A stretch of 6,059 nucleotides of DNA from an uncultured Leucobacter sp. (GCA_945952575.1 CAMFIY010000176.1:1-6059); one strand, 5' to 3'. Counted from the first letter of the stretch, positions 1 through 5,915 are shown. Notes: generated by a model from the letters alone, not told the origin. Program-made: numbers and translations.

Positions 1-2
1 TC

Positions 3-806
3 GACGGGCAGTCGGTGCTCGAGCTGCGCGGCTCGGGCCTCCGGGACTACCGAAGCCGGCAGGTCGCCATGATCTTCCAGGATCCGCGGGCCGCGATCAA
101 CCCGGTGCGCCGGATCGGCGACTTCCTCACCGAAGCCCTGCGCATCAACCAGGGAGTGCGCCCGGCGGCGGCGAGGCGGCAGGCCGTCGACCTGCTCGCC
201 CGCGTGGGGATCGAGGACGGCGAGCGCCGCCTCGCGCAGTATCCGCACGAGCTCTCCGGAGGGCTGCTGCAGCGCGTCATGATCGCCGCCGCCGTCTCGG
301 CGAAGCCCAAGCTGATCCTCGCGGACGAGCCGACCACGGCGCTCGACGTGACGAGCCAGGCCGAGGTGATGCGCATCCTGTCGGAGCTGCAGCGGGACGA
401 GGGCATGGCGATGATCTTCATCACGCACGACCTCGAGCTCGCCGGCGCGGTCTGCGACGAGACCGCTGTGATGTACGCGGGCAGCATCGTCGAGGTGCAG
501 GCGTCGCGGACGCTGCACAGCGAACCGAGGCACCCCTACACCGCGGCACTCGTCGAAGCGCGACCCGACATCGCCCGGGAGGTGCACCGGCTTCCGGCCA
601 TCGCCGGCCAGCCGACCCCGGCCTACTCCGCTCCCGTGGGCTGCGCCTTCGCCCCTCGCTGCCGTTTCGCGCGATCGCAGTGCGCGGAGCCGCAGCAGCT
701 CGTGAGCCTCGACGGCCCTGCGGCCGTGCGGTGCGTGCGTGCGGGAGAGATCGGCGAGCAGCTCCGGATCCCGGAGATCGCGGCAGGAGCGGAGGTGCGA
801 TCATGA
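3..806 (+). CDS. Oligopeptide/dipeptide-type ABC transporter ATP-binding protein, OppD/DppD family (5' partial)
   Basis: This is one of two cytoplasmic ATPases that power a peptide/nickel-type (PepT family) ABC importer. The reading frame is open through the left edge; 267 codons are visible. OppD/DppD proteins are usually about 330 residues, so roughly 60 N-terminal residues, including Walker A, lie outside. Counting from the first full codon, I see the Q-loop MIFQDP (Q26), the ABC signature LSGGLLQR (84-91), Walker B LILADEP (D108, E109), D-loop TALD and H-loop THD (H142). The C-terminal oligopeptide-transporter extension carries HPYT (177-180) and a GC-x5-C-x6-C motif (Cys 214, 220, 227), typical of the D-type subunit. 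The signature reads GGLLQR where GGMRQR or GGQQQR is usual. A GTG at 15 is an internal codon, not the start. The stop overlaps the next start as ATGA. The family call is firm; the cargo cannot be told from the ATPase. Confidence 0.95.
   Translation, partial: DGQSVLELRGSGLRDYRSRQVAMIFQDPRAAINPVRRIGDFLTEALRINQGVRPAAARRQAVDLLARVGIEDGERRLAQYPHELSGGLLQRVMIAAAVSAKPKLILADEPTTALDVTSQAEVMRILSELQRDEGMAMIFITHDLELAGAVCDETAVMYAGSIVEVQASRTLHSEPRHPYTAALVEARPDIAREVHRLPAIAGQPTPAYSAPVGCAFAPRCRFARSQCAEPQQLVSLDGPAAVRCVRAGEIGEQLRIPEIAAGAEVRS
791..795 (+). promoter_or_regulatory. Ribosome binding site for the second ABC ATPase gene
   Basis: GGAGG lies 7 bases before the ATG at 803. It sets that ATG as the start. 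The open frame extends further upstream, but that upstream part overlaps the preceding gene and has arginine/alanine-rich out-of-frame composition with no family similarity. Confidence 0.85.
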
Positions 807-1711
807 GCGAGGCAGTCGCGCATGCGGAGCGGAGCGGCGTCGGGATCGACGCGGAGGCGTCCATCATCGAGGTCGAGCGGCTCACCAAGATCTATCAGGC
901 TCGCGGTGCGCGCGGAGGGGATCGGCGCGCGGTCGACGCGGTGAGCTTCTCGCTGCCGGCGGGCGGTGCGCTCGGCATCGTCGGCGAATCCGGCTCGGGG
1001 AAGTCGACCACGGCGAAGATGCTCGTCGGGCTCGAACGGCCGACGGCCGGGCGCATCCTCGTCGACGGCGCCGACCATTCGCTGCCGGCGCGGAGCACTC
1101 GCGAGTGGCGGCGGCGCGGGCGGCGGATCCAGATCGTGTTCCAGGATCCCTACTCCTCCCTGGATCGCCGCCAGACCATCGGCGACGCTCTCGCGGAGGT
1201 CCTCGCGGTGCACTTCCGGCTGAGCGCATCGGATCGCTCGGTGCGGATCCTGGAGCTCACCCGGATGGTGGGCTTGGACGCGGGACATCTGGAGCTGCGA
1301 CCGGACGCGCTCTCGGGCGGACAGCGGCAGCGCGTCGCCATCGCCCGGGCCCTCGCCGCAGATCCGGCGATCCTGGTGCTCGACGAGGCGGTCTCGGCGC
1401 TCGACGTGTCGATCCAGGCCCAGGTGCTGAATCTCCTCGCCGACATCCGCGAGGAGCGCGGCCTGTCCTACGTCTTCATCAGCCACGACCTCGCCGTGAT
1501 CCGGCAGATCACCGACCAGGTGATCGTCATGCGCGGCGGAGTGATCGTCGAGCGCGGGGCAACCGCCGACGTGCTCGACGATCCGCAGCACCCCTACACC
1601 CGACTGCTCAGAGACAGTGTCCCGCGCGCGGGCTGGGCGCTCGATCACGGCCGGGCGGAACGGACGCGGATGTCCGCCGCCCACCCCATCTCAGAAGGAG
1701 AGACCCAATGA
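803..1711 (+). CDS. Oligopeptide/dipeptide-type ABC transporter ATP-binding protein, OppF/DppF family
   Basis: This is the second ATPase of the same importer, 302 residues long and expected to pair with the OppD/DppD-type subunit under two membrane permeases. All nucleotide-binding motifs are intact: Walker A GESGSGKST (61-69), Q-loop IVFQDPYSSL (Q114), ABC signature LSGGQRQR (170-177), Walker B ILVLDEAVSALD (190-201, D194/E195) and H-loop SHD (H228). HPYTRLL (263-269) marks the C-terminal oligopeptide-transporter extension. LDEAVSALD and the lack of the cysteine cluster seen in the neighbour fit the F-type subunit. The ATG at 803 overlaps the previous stop (ATGA) and has GGAGG 7 bases upstream. 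The stop overlaps the next start in the same ATGA arrangement. About 35 poorly conserved residues follow HPYTRLL. The family is certain; substrate specificity is unknown. Confidence 0.96.
   Translation: MSEAVAHAERSGVGIDAEASIIEVERLTKIYQARGARGGDRRAVDAVSFSLPAGGALGIVGESGSGKSTTAKMLVGLERPTAGRILVDGADHSLPARSTREWRRRGRRIQIVFQDPYSSLDRRQTIGDALAEVLAVHFRLSASDRSVRILELTRMVGLDAGHLELRPDALSGGQRQRVAIARALAADPAILVLDEAVSALDVSIQAQVLNLLADIREERGLSYVFISHDLAVIRQITDQVIVMRGGVIVERGATADVLDDPQHPYTRLLRDSVPRAGWALDHGRAERTRMSAAHPISEGETQ
1693..1701 (+). promoter_or_regulatory. Ribosome binding site for the substrate-binding lipoprotein gene
   Basis: AGAAGGAGA precedes the ATG at 1708, with 6-8 bases between the purine core and the start. 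It is the strongest Shine-Dalgarno in the window, as expected for a binding protein needed in excess over the ATPases. It fixes the start at 1708, directly before a lipoprotein signal peptide. Confidence 0.88.
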
Positions 1712-3348
1712 ACACCACCGTACGACGCCTGATGCTCGCGACCGCGAGCCTGGCGGCCATCGCGACGCTCGCCGCGTGCTCCAGCGCACCGCGGCCCAAC
1801 GCGCAGGGCGCCGCCGTCAAGGAGCTGGAATCGGCCGTGATGACCCCGGCGGGCAACGCCGAGGTCGACAAGATCACCTGGAACGTCTGGATGGGCGAGC
1901 CGCAGTCGATCGATCCCTTCATGTCGGCGGACAACACTCCGAACATGATCAACTCGAACATGTGCGAGACCCTGCTGGTCCAGACCCCCGACTACACGAT
2001 CGAGCCGAACCTCGCCAAGTCGTTCAGCAACCCCGACCCGCTGCACTGGGTCTACGAGCTGCGCGACGACGTGACCTTCTGGGACGGCACACCGATGACG
2101 GCCGAGGACGTCGCCTGGAGCCTGAACCACAACCTCACCGATCCGACGACCATGTACAACTACTTGTTCTCGCGGGTCTCGAAGGTCGAGGTGACCGGCG
2201 AGCACGAGGTGACCGTCACGCTCAAGGAGCCCGACTACGTCTTCAACCACGAGATGGCGGACTTCGCCGGAGTCGTGGCGAAGAAGGACTACTACGCCCA
2301 GCACCCCAAGGAGGTGGGCACCCCGAGCGGCGGGATCATGTGCACCGGGCCGTACCAGTTCACGAAGTGGAACCGGGGCGAGTCGATCATCGCGGACCGC
2401 TATGACGGCTATTGGAACACGGAGCTGAAGCCGAAGGTCAAGGAGATCGAGTTCACCTTCCTCCAGGACAACTCGACGATCACCTCGGCGCTGCTGAGCG
2501 GTCAGATCGACGGCGCCTACGCCGTGCCGATCTCCGGCGTCGGGCAGCTCGCCGCGGCGAAGAACGGCAAGCTCTACATCGGCGACTCCCCGTTGAACCA
2601 GGCGCTGAACTACTCGCGGGCCGACGGGCCGATGAGCGACCTGCGGATGCGGCAGGCGCTGCAGATGGCGATCGACTGGCAGGGCATCTCGGACTCGGTG
2701 TTCCAGGGGACCGCCGAGCCGGCCAAGCTGCAGACGCCCCCGGCGGTGTACGGCTTCGCGAAGGAGTGGCTCGACGCCTATGCGGCGACGCTCCCGGAGC
2801 CGGTCTCGGCCGACTACGACGGCGCGAAGAAGCTGCTCGCCGATGTGCCCGCGAGCATCAAGGATCAGGAGATCCTGATGACCGTGCCCGACAACAAGCA
2901 GCAGTTCGGCGTCGCGATCAAGGACGCCGCCGACCGCATCGGGTTGAAGATGAAGCTGCAGGTGGTGCCCACCGGCGACTTCCCGAACTACGTGAACGAC
3001 GACGAGACCCGCGGCGACACCGACATCCTCTGGACCGAGTGGTGGCCCGGAACTCCGGATCCGCTGGACTGGCTCAACCCGACGGCCACGAAGAACGGCT
3101 TCATCAACAAGTACGGCTACGACGGCATCGACTCGCTCTTCGCGAAGGCGATGGGCACCGCGGACGATGCCGAGCGCGCCGATCTCGTCGTGGAGATGGA
3201 GAAGCAGCTGCACGAGGATCTGCTGCCCGTCACCCCGGGCGTCGAGGTCAAGAGCACGATCTGGATGAACAACCGCATCTCGGGCGCTCCGGCCACCTTC
3301 TCCTACGTCTACTTCCCCTGGGCCGCCTACCTCGGCGGGACCGAGTGA
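1708..3348 (+). CDS. ABC transporter substrate-binding lipoprotein, family 5 (peptide/nickel type)
   Basis: This extracytoplasmic solute receptor (546 residues, normal for SBP_bac_5) delivers ligand to the importer encoded with it. The N-terminus is a clear lipoprotein signal: R6-R7, a hydrophobic stretch (8-23) and lipobox L21-A22-A23-C24, so the mature protein would be lipid-anchored at C24. Family features include QSIDPF (66-71), the signature TFWDGTPMTAEDVAWSL (123-139), CTGPYQFTKW (212-221) and RMRQALQMAID (314-323), where the Rxx(Q/R)A helix is typical. The C-terminal lobe has WTEWWPGTPDPLDWL (442-456). At the position where dipeptide and oligopeptide binding proteins place the Asp that holds the ligand's free amino group, this protein appears to have W445, so a classic peptide ligand is doubtful (inference). 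Two mature cysteines besides C24 (C86, C212) could form a disulfide. The start is set by the RBS, the ATGA overlap and the signal peptide. Confidence 0.95.
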   Translation: MNTTVRRLMLATASLAAIATLAACSSAPRPNAQGAAVKELESAVMTPAGNAEVDKITWNVWMGEPQSIDPFMSADNTPNMINSNMCETLLVQTPDYTIEPNLAKSFSNPDPLHWVYELRDDVTFWDGTPMTAEDVAWSLNHNLTDPTTMYNYLFSRVSKVEVTGEHEVTVTLKEPDYVFNHEMADFAGVVAKKDYYAQHPKEVGTPSGGIMCTGPYQFTKWNRGESIIADRYDGYWNTELKPKVKEIEFTFLQDNSTITSALLSGQIDGAYAVPISGVGQLAAAKNGKLYIGDSPLNQALNYSRADGPMSDLRMRQALQMAIDWQGISDSVFQGTAEPAKLQTPPAVYGFAKEWLDAYAATLPEPVSADYDGAKKLLADVPASIKDQEILMTVPDNKQQFGVAIKDAADRIGLKMKLQVVPTGDFPNYVNDDETRGDTDILWTEWWPGTPDPLDWLNPTATKNGFINKYGYDGIDSLFAKAMGTADDAERADLVVEMEKQLHEDLLPVTPGVEVKSTIWMNNRISGAPATFSYVYFPWAAYLGGTE

Positions 3349-3370
3349 CGGCGCTGAACGGAGCTCTCGC

Positions 3371-3580
3371 ATGACTCACTCGACGGCTGAGCGCACCCTC
3401 ACGGGCAGCGACGTCGAGACCCTGGCCGGCGTCGTCGGCGTCCCCCTCTGGGAGGAGGACGCCGAGGCGGTGGCCCGGATCCTGACCGACACTCTGCGGG
3501 CACTCCCGACCGGGATCCCGCTGCCCTCGTTCGATCTCGAGGACACCGGGGTGGACGCGTTCGATCAAAGGTGGCTCTGA
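3371..3580 (+). CDS. Small GatC/AtzG-like amidase partner subunit
   Basis: This 69-residue acidic protein is probably the small accessory subunit of the amidase encoded next. GatC in the transamidosome and AtzG with the 1-carboxybiuret hydrolase AtzE are known small partners that wrap around and stabilise an amidase-signature subunit. Here, residues 12-45 (GSDVETLAGVVGVPLWEEDA and following) match the GatC/AtzG pattern of a helix ending in LA, a short hydrophobic turn, Leu-x-x-E-x-A, and a second amphipathic helix (AEAVARILTDTL). An extended Pro/Asp-rich tail follows (PTGIPLPSFDLED), then FDQRWL. The ATG has GGAG (3360-3363) 7 bases upstream and follows the binding-protein stop by 22 bases. 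Its stop overlaps the amidase start (TGATG), which supports stoichiometric coupled synthesis. No catalytic residues are expected. The similarity is by eye; a role in binding the amidase is inferred from position and pattern. Confidence 0.78.
   Translation: MTHSTAERTLTGSDVETLAGVVGVPLWEEDAEAVARILTDTLRALPTGIPLPSFDLEDTGVDAFDQRWL
3567..3574 (+). promoter_or_regulatory. Ribosome binding site deciding the amidase start
   Basis: AAAGGTGG ends 5 bases before the ATG at 3580. An alternative GTG at 3571 lies inside this purine-rich site and has no Shine-Dalgarno of its own, so the ATG is preferred. The site sits within the last codons of the small-subunit gene. Confidence 0.7.
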
Positions 3581-4944
3581 TGACGCTTCCGCAGACCGCG
3601 GTCGATCTGGTGCGGGCCGTCTCCGGCGGGGAACTGACCTGCGGGGAGGTGGTGGCGGAGTCGCTCGAGGTGATCGGGCGCCGGGATCCCGGCCTGCACG
3701 CGTTCGTCTCCGTCGCGGCCGCCGAGGCGGAGGCGGAGGCGGAGCGGCTGGATCGCGAGCGCGCCGAATCCGGGCGGTCGCGGCCGCTGGCTGGGCTGCC
3801 GATCTCGGCCAAGGACGCGCTGTTCACCCGCACGGGCCCTGCGTCCGCGGGATCCCGGACCCTCGCCGGGTGGCGGCCGCCCGTCGAGGCGACGCTGATC
3901 AGCCGGGCCCGCGAGGCGGGCGCGATCGTCATGGGCACGACGACCATGCCGGAGTTCGGGATGGGGGCGAACCTGCTCGAGACCCGCAACGCGCTGGACG
4001 ACGGCGTGTTCACGGGGGGATCGAGCACGGGGTCGGCGGTCTCGGTCGCGGCCGGGATGGTGCTCGCATCGTTCGGCACCGACTCCGCCGGGTCCGGCCG
4101 TGTGCCGGCCGCCCTGAACGGCATCGTCGGGCTGAAGCCGACCGCCGGCCTGCTGAGCCGCTACGGCGTGCACGGGGGCAGCCCGACGCACGGGACCATG
4201 GCCGTGCTCGCGCGCACCGTCGCCGACGTCTCGCTCGTCTGCGGCGCCGTCCAGGGCCATGACCCGCGGGATCGCGGCAGTCTGGAGCCGGGGCCGAGCG
4301 AGCCGCGGGAGCAGCTCAGGATCGGCATCGCCCGGCAGCTCTGGGCCGGATCGAGCACCGAGGTGGAGGCCGGCGCACGCATCGCCGTCGAGCGGCTCGC
4401 GGCCGCGGGGGTCGAAGCGGTCGAGGTCGACGGGATCCCCTTCGAAGCCATGAGCGGGGTGACCGAGGTGATGCTGGCGGCCGAGGGCGGCGCCGCGCAC
4501 CGCGGTCTGCTCGAGGAGGCGGGGGAGCGGTACTTCCGGGGCTCGCGGAATCAGGTCCAGGCTGGGATGCTGGTACCCATGATCACCTATCGGCGTGCGG
4601 CCGAGCTGCGGAAGGCGCTGCAGGCGCGCCTGCGCGAGATCTACGAATGCCACGGCATCGACGCGCTGCTCTTCCCGACGCTGCCGGTCCACGACATTCC
4701 GGCCGACGCCGACGTCCTGGGCTTCGATCCCGAGGATCCGCACTCGCTCGCGACGCAGGTGCGCAACAACGGCTTCTCGAACCTGATGGGGCTTCCGGCC
4801 GTCTCCGTGCCCGTCGCGCGGTCGAGCTCCGCCGTGCCGGTCAGCGCTCAGCTGGTGGGGCGCCCGCTCGACGAGGCGACGCTGCTCAGCCTGGCCGGGG
4901 CCATGGAGCTGCCCGGGCTGTGGGGAGCGGCGCGGGCCGCGTGA
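3580..4944 (+). CDS. Amidase-signature family hydrolase (GatA/AtzE/allophanate-hydrolase-like)
   Basis: This cytoplasmic hydrolase (454 residues) cleaves a carboxamide or related C-N bond through a Ser-cisSer-Lys triad. Numbered from the ATG, the triad is intact: K78 in GLPISAKD, cis-Ser S148 in GGSSTGS, and nucleophile S172 in GTDSAGSGR. The S148-S172 spacing of 24 equals that of fatty-acid amide hydrolase (217/241). Other family marks are IVGLKPTAGLLSRYG (182-196), LARTVADV (210-217), LLFPTLP (363-369), FSNLMGLPAVSVPV (399-412) and QLVGRP (424-429). GSGRVPA resembles allophanate hydrolases rather than the usual GSIRxPA, but the extra C-terminal domain of those enzymes is absent. GTTTMPEF replaces the common GKTNxxEF. 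Residues around 47-57 are a run of Ala-Glu repeats. ATG 3580 is chosen over GTG 3571 for its Shine-Dalgarno and TGATG coupling to the small subunit. The amidase family is firm; the substrate is unknown, with an amide brought in by the linked importer being likely. Confidence 0.95.
   Translation: MTLPQTAVDLVRAVSGGELTCGEVVAESLEVIGRRDPGLHAFVSVAAAEAEAEAERLDRERAESGRSRPLAGLPISAKDALFTRTGPASAGSRTLAGWRPPVEATLISRAREAGAIVMGTTTMPEFGMGANLLETRNALDDGVFTGGSSTGSAVSVAAGMVLASFGTDSAGSGRVPAALNGIVGLKPTAGLLSRYGVHGGSPTHGTMAVLARTVADVSLVCGAVQGHDPRDRGSLEPGPSEPREQLRIGIARQLWAGSSTEVEAGARIAVERLAAAGVEAVEVDGIPFEAMSGVTEVMLAAEGGAAHRGLLEEAGERYFRGSRNQVQAGMLVPMITYRRAAELRKALQARLREIYECHGIDALLFPTLPVHDIPADADVLGFDPEDPHSLATQVRNNGFSNLMGLPAVSVPVARSSSAVPVSAQLVGRPLDEATLLSLAGAMELPGLWGAARAA
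3724..3744 (+). repeat. In-frame GAGGCG hexanucleotide repeat
   Basis: Three copies of GAGGCG plus a final GAG encode alternating Glu-Ala within the amidase's N-terminal helix, just before the PLAGLPISAKD loop. Changes in copy number would add or remove two residues without a frameshift. Confidence 0.8.
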
Positions 4945-5420
4945 GCGCGCAGGGAGGGGAAGCGGGGAGGTCGGCGTCGGTCGACGCGATCGATCGCGCC
5001 ATCATCGCGATCCTCGAGCAGGACGGGCGACGATCCTTCACCGCGATCGCCGACGAGGTCGGCCTCTCCGACAAGGCGGTGCGCACGCGGGTCACGGCGC
5101 TGCAGGACGCCGGGCTGATCCGGATCATGGCACTCTGCCCGCCGGGCACTCTCGGGCATCAGGGCGTCTTCCTGCTGATCCGCGTGCGCAAGCATTCGCC
5201 CAGGGAGGTGGCGAAGAGCCTCGCGATGCTGCCGGCCACCAATCACATCTCGCTGGTCTCCGGCTCGCACGACATCTACATCGACGCGGCCTGCAGGGAT
5301 CTGGATCAGTGCATGGAGTTCCTCGACGCCGTGCGCCGCACCCCGGGCGTGGACACGCTCGACCCGCTCCTCGTCAGGCGCATGGACAAGAACGAGATGC
5401 CGGCCCCGTCCGTCGGCTGA
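4941..5420 (+). CDS. Lrp/AsnC family transcriptional regulator (operon-terminal)
   Basis: This DNA-binding regulator (159 residues) has the usual Lrp/AsnC layout. An N-terminal winged helix-turn-helix reads D15-x-x-D-R-x-I-I-x-x-L-E-Q-D-G-R-R-S-F, with the recognition helix around LSDKAVRTRVTAL (42-54). A linker leads to a RAM ligand-binding domain (about 72-148) with a VSGSHDIYIDA strand-turn motif (106-116) in place of the common VTGxYDxxL. The start is a GTG whose G-TGA overlaps the amidase stop. The only upstream purine run (GGGGAG, 4922-4927) is 13 bases away, so initiation probably relies on coupled re-initiation. An alternative GTG at 4920 would add 7 residues. As last gene of the import/amidase unit, it probably senses the imported compound or its product and controls the operon, which is inference. 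It is a paralog of the convergent regulator at 5429-5893. Confidence 0.92.
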   Translation: MSAQGGEAGRSASVDAIDRAIIAILEQDGRRSFTAIADEVGLSDKAVRTRVTALQDAGLIRIMALCPPGTLGHQGVFLLIRVRKHSPREVAKSLAMLPATNHISLVSGSHDIYIDAACRDLDQCMEFLDAVRRTPGVDTLDPLLVRRMDKNEMPAPSVG

Positions 5421-5435
5421 TCCGCGGATCAGCCG
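5414..5435. terminator. Perfect palindrome covering both convergent stop codons, probable bidirectional terminator
   Basis: Positions 5414-5435 form a 22-base perfect inverted repeat, with half-site CGGCTGATCCG and its exact complement. As RNA it can fold into a GC-rich hairpin with a 9-base-pair stem and a CGCG loop on either strand. The TGA stops of both convergent regulator genes (5418-5420 plus, 5429-5431 minus) lie inside the arms. Neither side has a U-tract, so this would be the U-less hairpin type reported in actinobacteria. A DNA-level protein-binding site is the alternative reading. Confidence 0.6.
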
Positions 5436-5893
5436 TTGCCGCTGATGCCCTCCCAGACGTAGGAGTCCTTCACGCTCTCGTGGACCGTCATGGAATCGAT
5501 GGTCTCGACGCCCTTGAGTCGCCGGATCTTGTCGATGACGGCGTCGGCCATGGCTCGACTGCTCAGCGCGTAGAGGTTCACGATGAGGTCGTAGGACCCG
5601 AGCCCGCTCGCGACGTATCGCACCTCGGGGATGGAGATCAGCGTCTTGATGACCTCGTCGAGGGGGACTCCGCGCACCTGGAGCGCGAGATGGGTCTCGA
5701 GCGCGCCGAGCAGGATGGGATCGGGCATGGCGACGATCTGGACGATCCCGTTGTCACGGAGGCGCTGGTAGCGGCTGCGCACGCTGGCCTCGGAGAGGTT
5801 CACGCGCTTCGCGATCTCGGTGAACGACTTCCGGCCGTCGATGCGCAGTTGATTGATGATGCGCCGATCGATCTCGTCGAAGGAAATCCCCAT
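5429..5893 (-). CDS. Lrp/AsnC family transcriptional regulator
   Basis: This is a complete 154-residue Lrp/AsnC regulator. The N-terminal helix-turn-helix begins FDEIDRRIINQL and includes SFTEIAKRVNLSEASVRSRY (23-42). The RAM domain (about 62-140) carries ASGLGSYDLIVNLYA (95-109), the conserved strand and turn that helps form the ligand pocket and oligomer interface. TIDSMTVHESVKDSY (131-145) resembles the usual C-terminal strand. The ATG at 5893 is preceded by GGAAGG (5900-5905 on the plus strand as CCTTCC) with a 6-base spacer. The gene starts 22 bases after the stop of the decarboxylase gene on the same strand, so the two are probably co-transcribed, and the regulator may respond to a basic amino acid or polyamine (inference). 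It matches the convergent regulator in the D-x-IDR-x-II-x-x-L-x-x-DGR-x-SFT-x-IA pattern, so they are paralogs. Confidence 0.95.
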   Translation of the reverse strand: MGISFDEIDRRIINQLRIDGRKSFTEIAKRVNLSEASVRSRYQRLRDNGIVQIVAMPDPILLGALETHLALQVRGVPLDEVIKTLISIPEVRYVASGLGSYDLIVNLYALSSRAMADAVIDKIRRLKGVETIDSMTVHESVKDSYVWEGISGNG

Positions 5894-5915
5894 CGCCCGC
5901 CTTCCGACTCGGAGG

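Noticed and set aside
680..802. Longer N-terminus for the second ATPase
   Set aside because: The extension would overlap the upstream gene by over 120 bases and is Arg/Ala-rich out-of-frame translation. GGAGG and the ATGA overlap support ATG 803.
623..1684. 353-codon minus-strand open frame opposite the OppF-type ATPase
   Set aside because: The plus-strand ATPase has every ABC motif intact; the antisense frame shows no domain and no start context.
739..1707. Fusion-like extension upstream of the binding protein
   Set aside because: The extra 323 codons are out-of-frame translation of the ATPase gene. The signal peptide and Shine-Dalgarno place the start at 1708.
1645..3372. 575-codon minus-strand open frame opposite the binding-protein gene
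   Set aside because: It is a shadow frame. The plus strand encodes a clear lipoprotein with family 5 motifs, and the antisense product is rich in Arg/Val/Gly/Leu with no recognisable motif, as expected for GC-rich DNA.
3565..4743. 392-codon minus-strand open frame opposite the amidase
   Set aside because: It lies antisense to a fully motif-supported amidase, and its low-complexity Arg/Gly/Asp composition points to a shadow.
4985..4998. 14-base palindrome CGCGATCGATCGCG near the start of the plus-strand regulator gene, considered as an autoregulatory operator
   Set aside because: It is explained by the codons for Ala-Ile-Asp-Arg of the conserved Lrp N-terminus in GC-rich usage. An internal operator is possible but nothing else supports it.
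5894..5915. Possible promoter between the decarboxylase tail and the minus-strand regulator
   Set aside because: Only 22 bases are available, holding a Shine-Dalgarno and no -10/-35-like pattern. Co-transcription is simpler.
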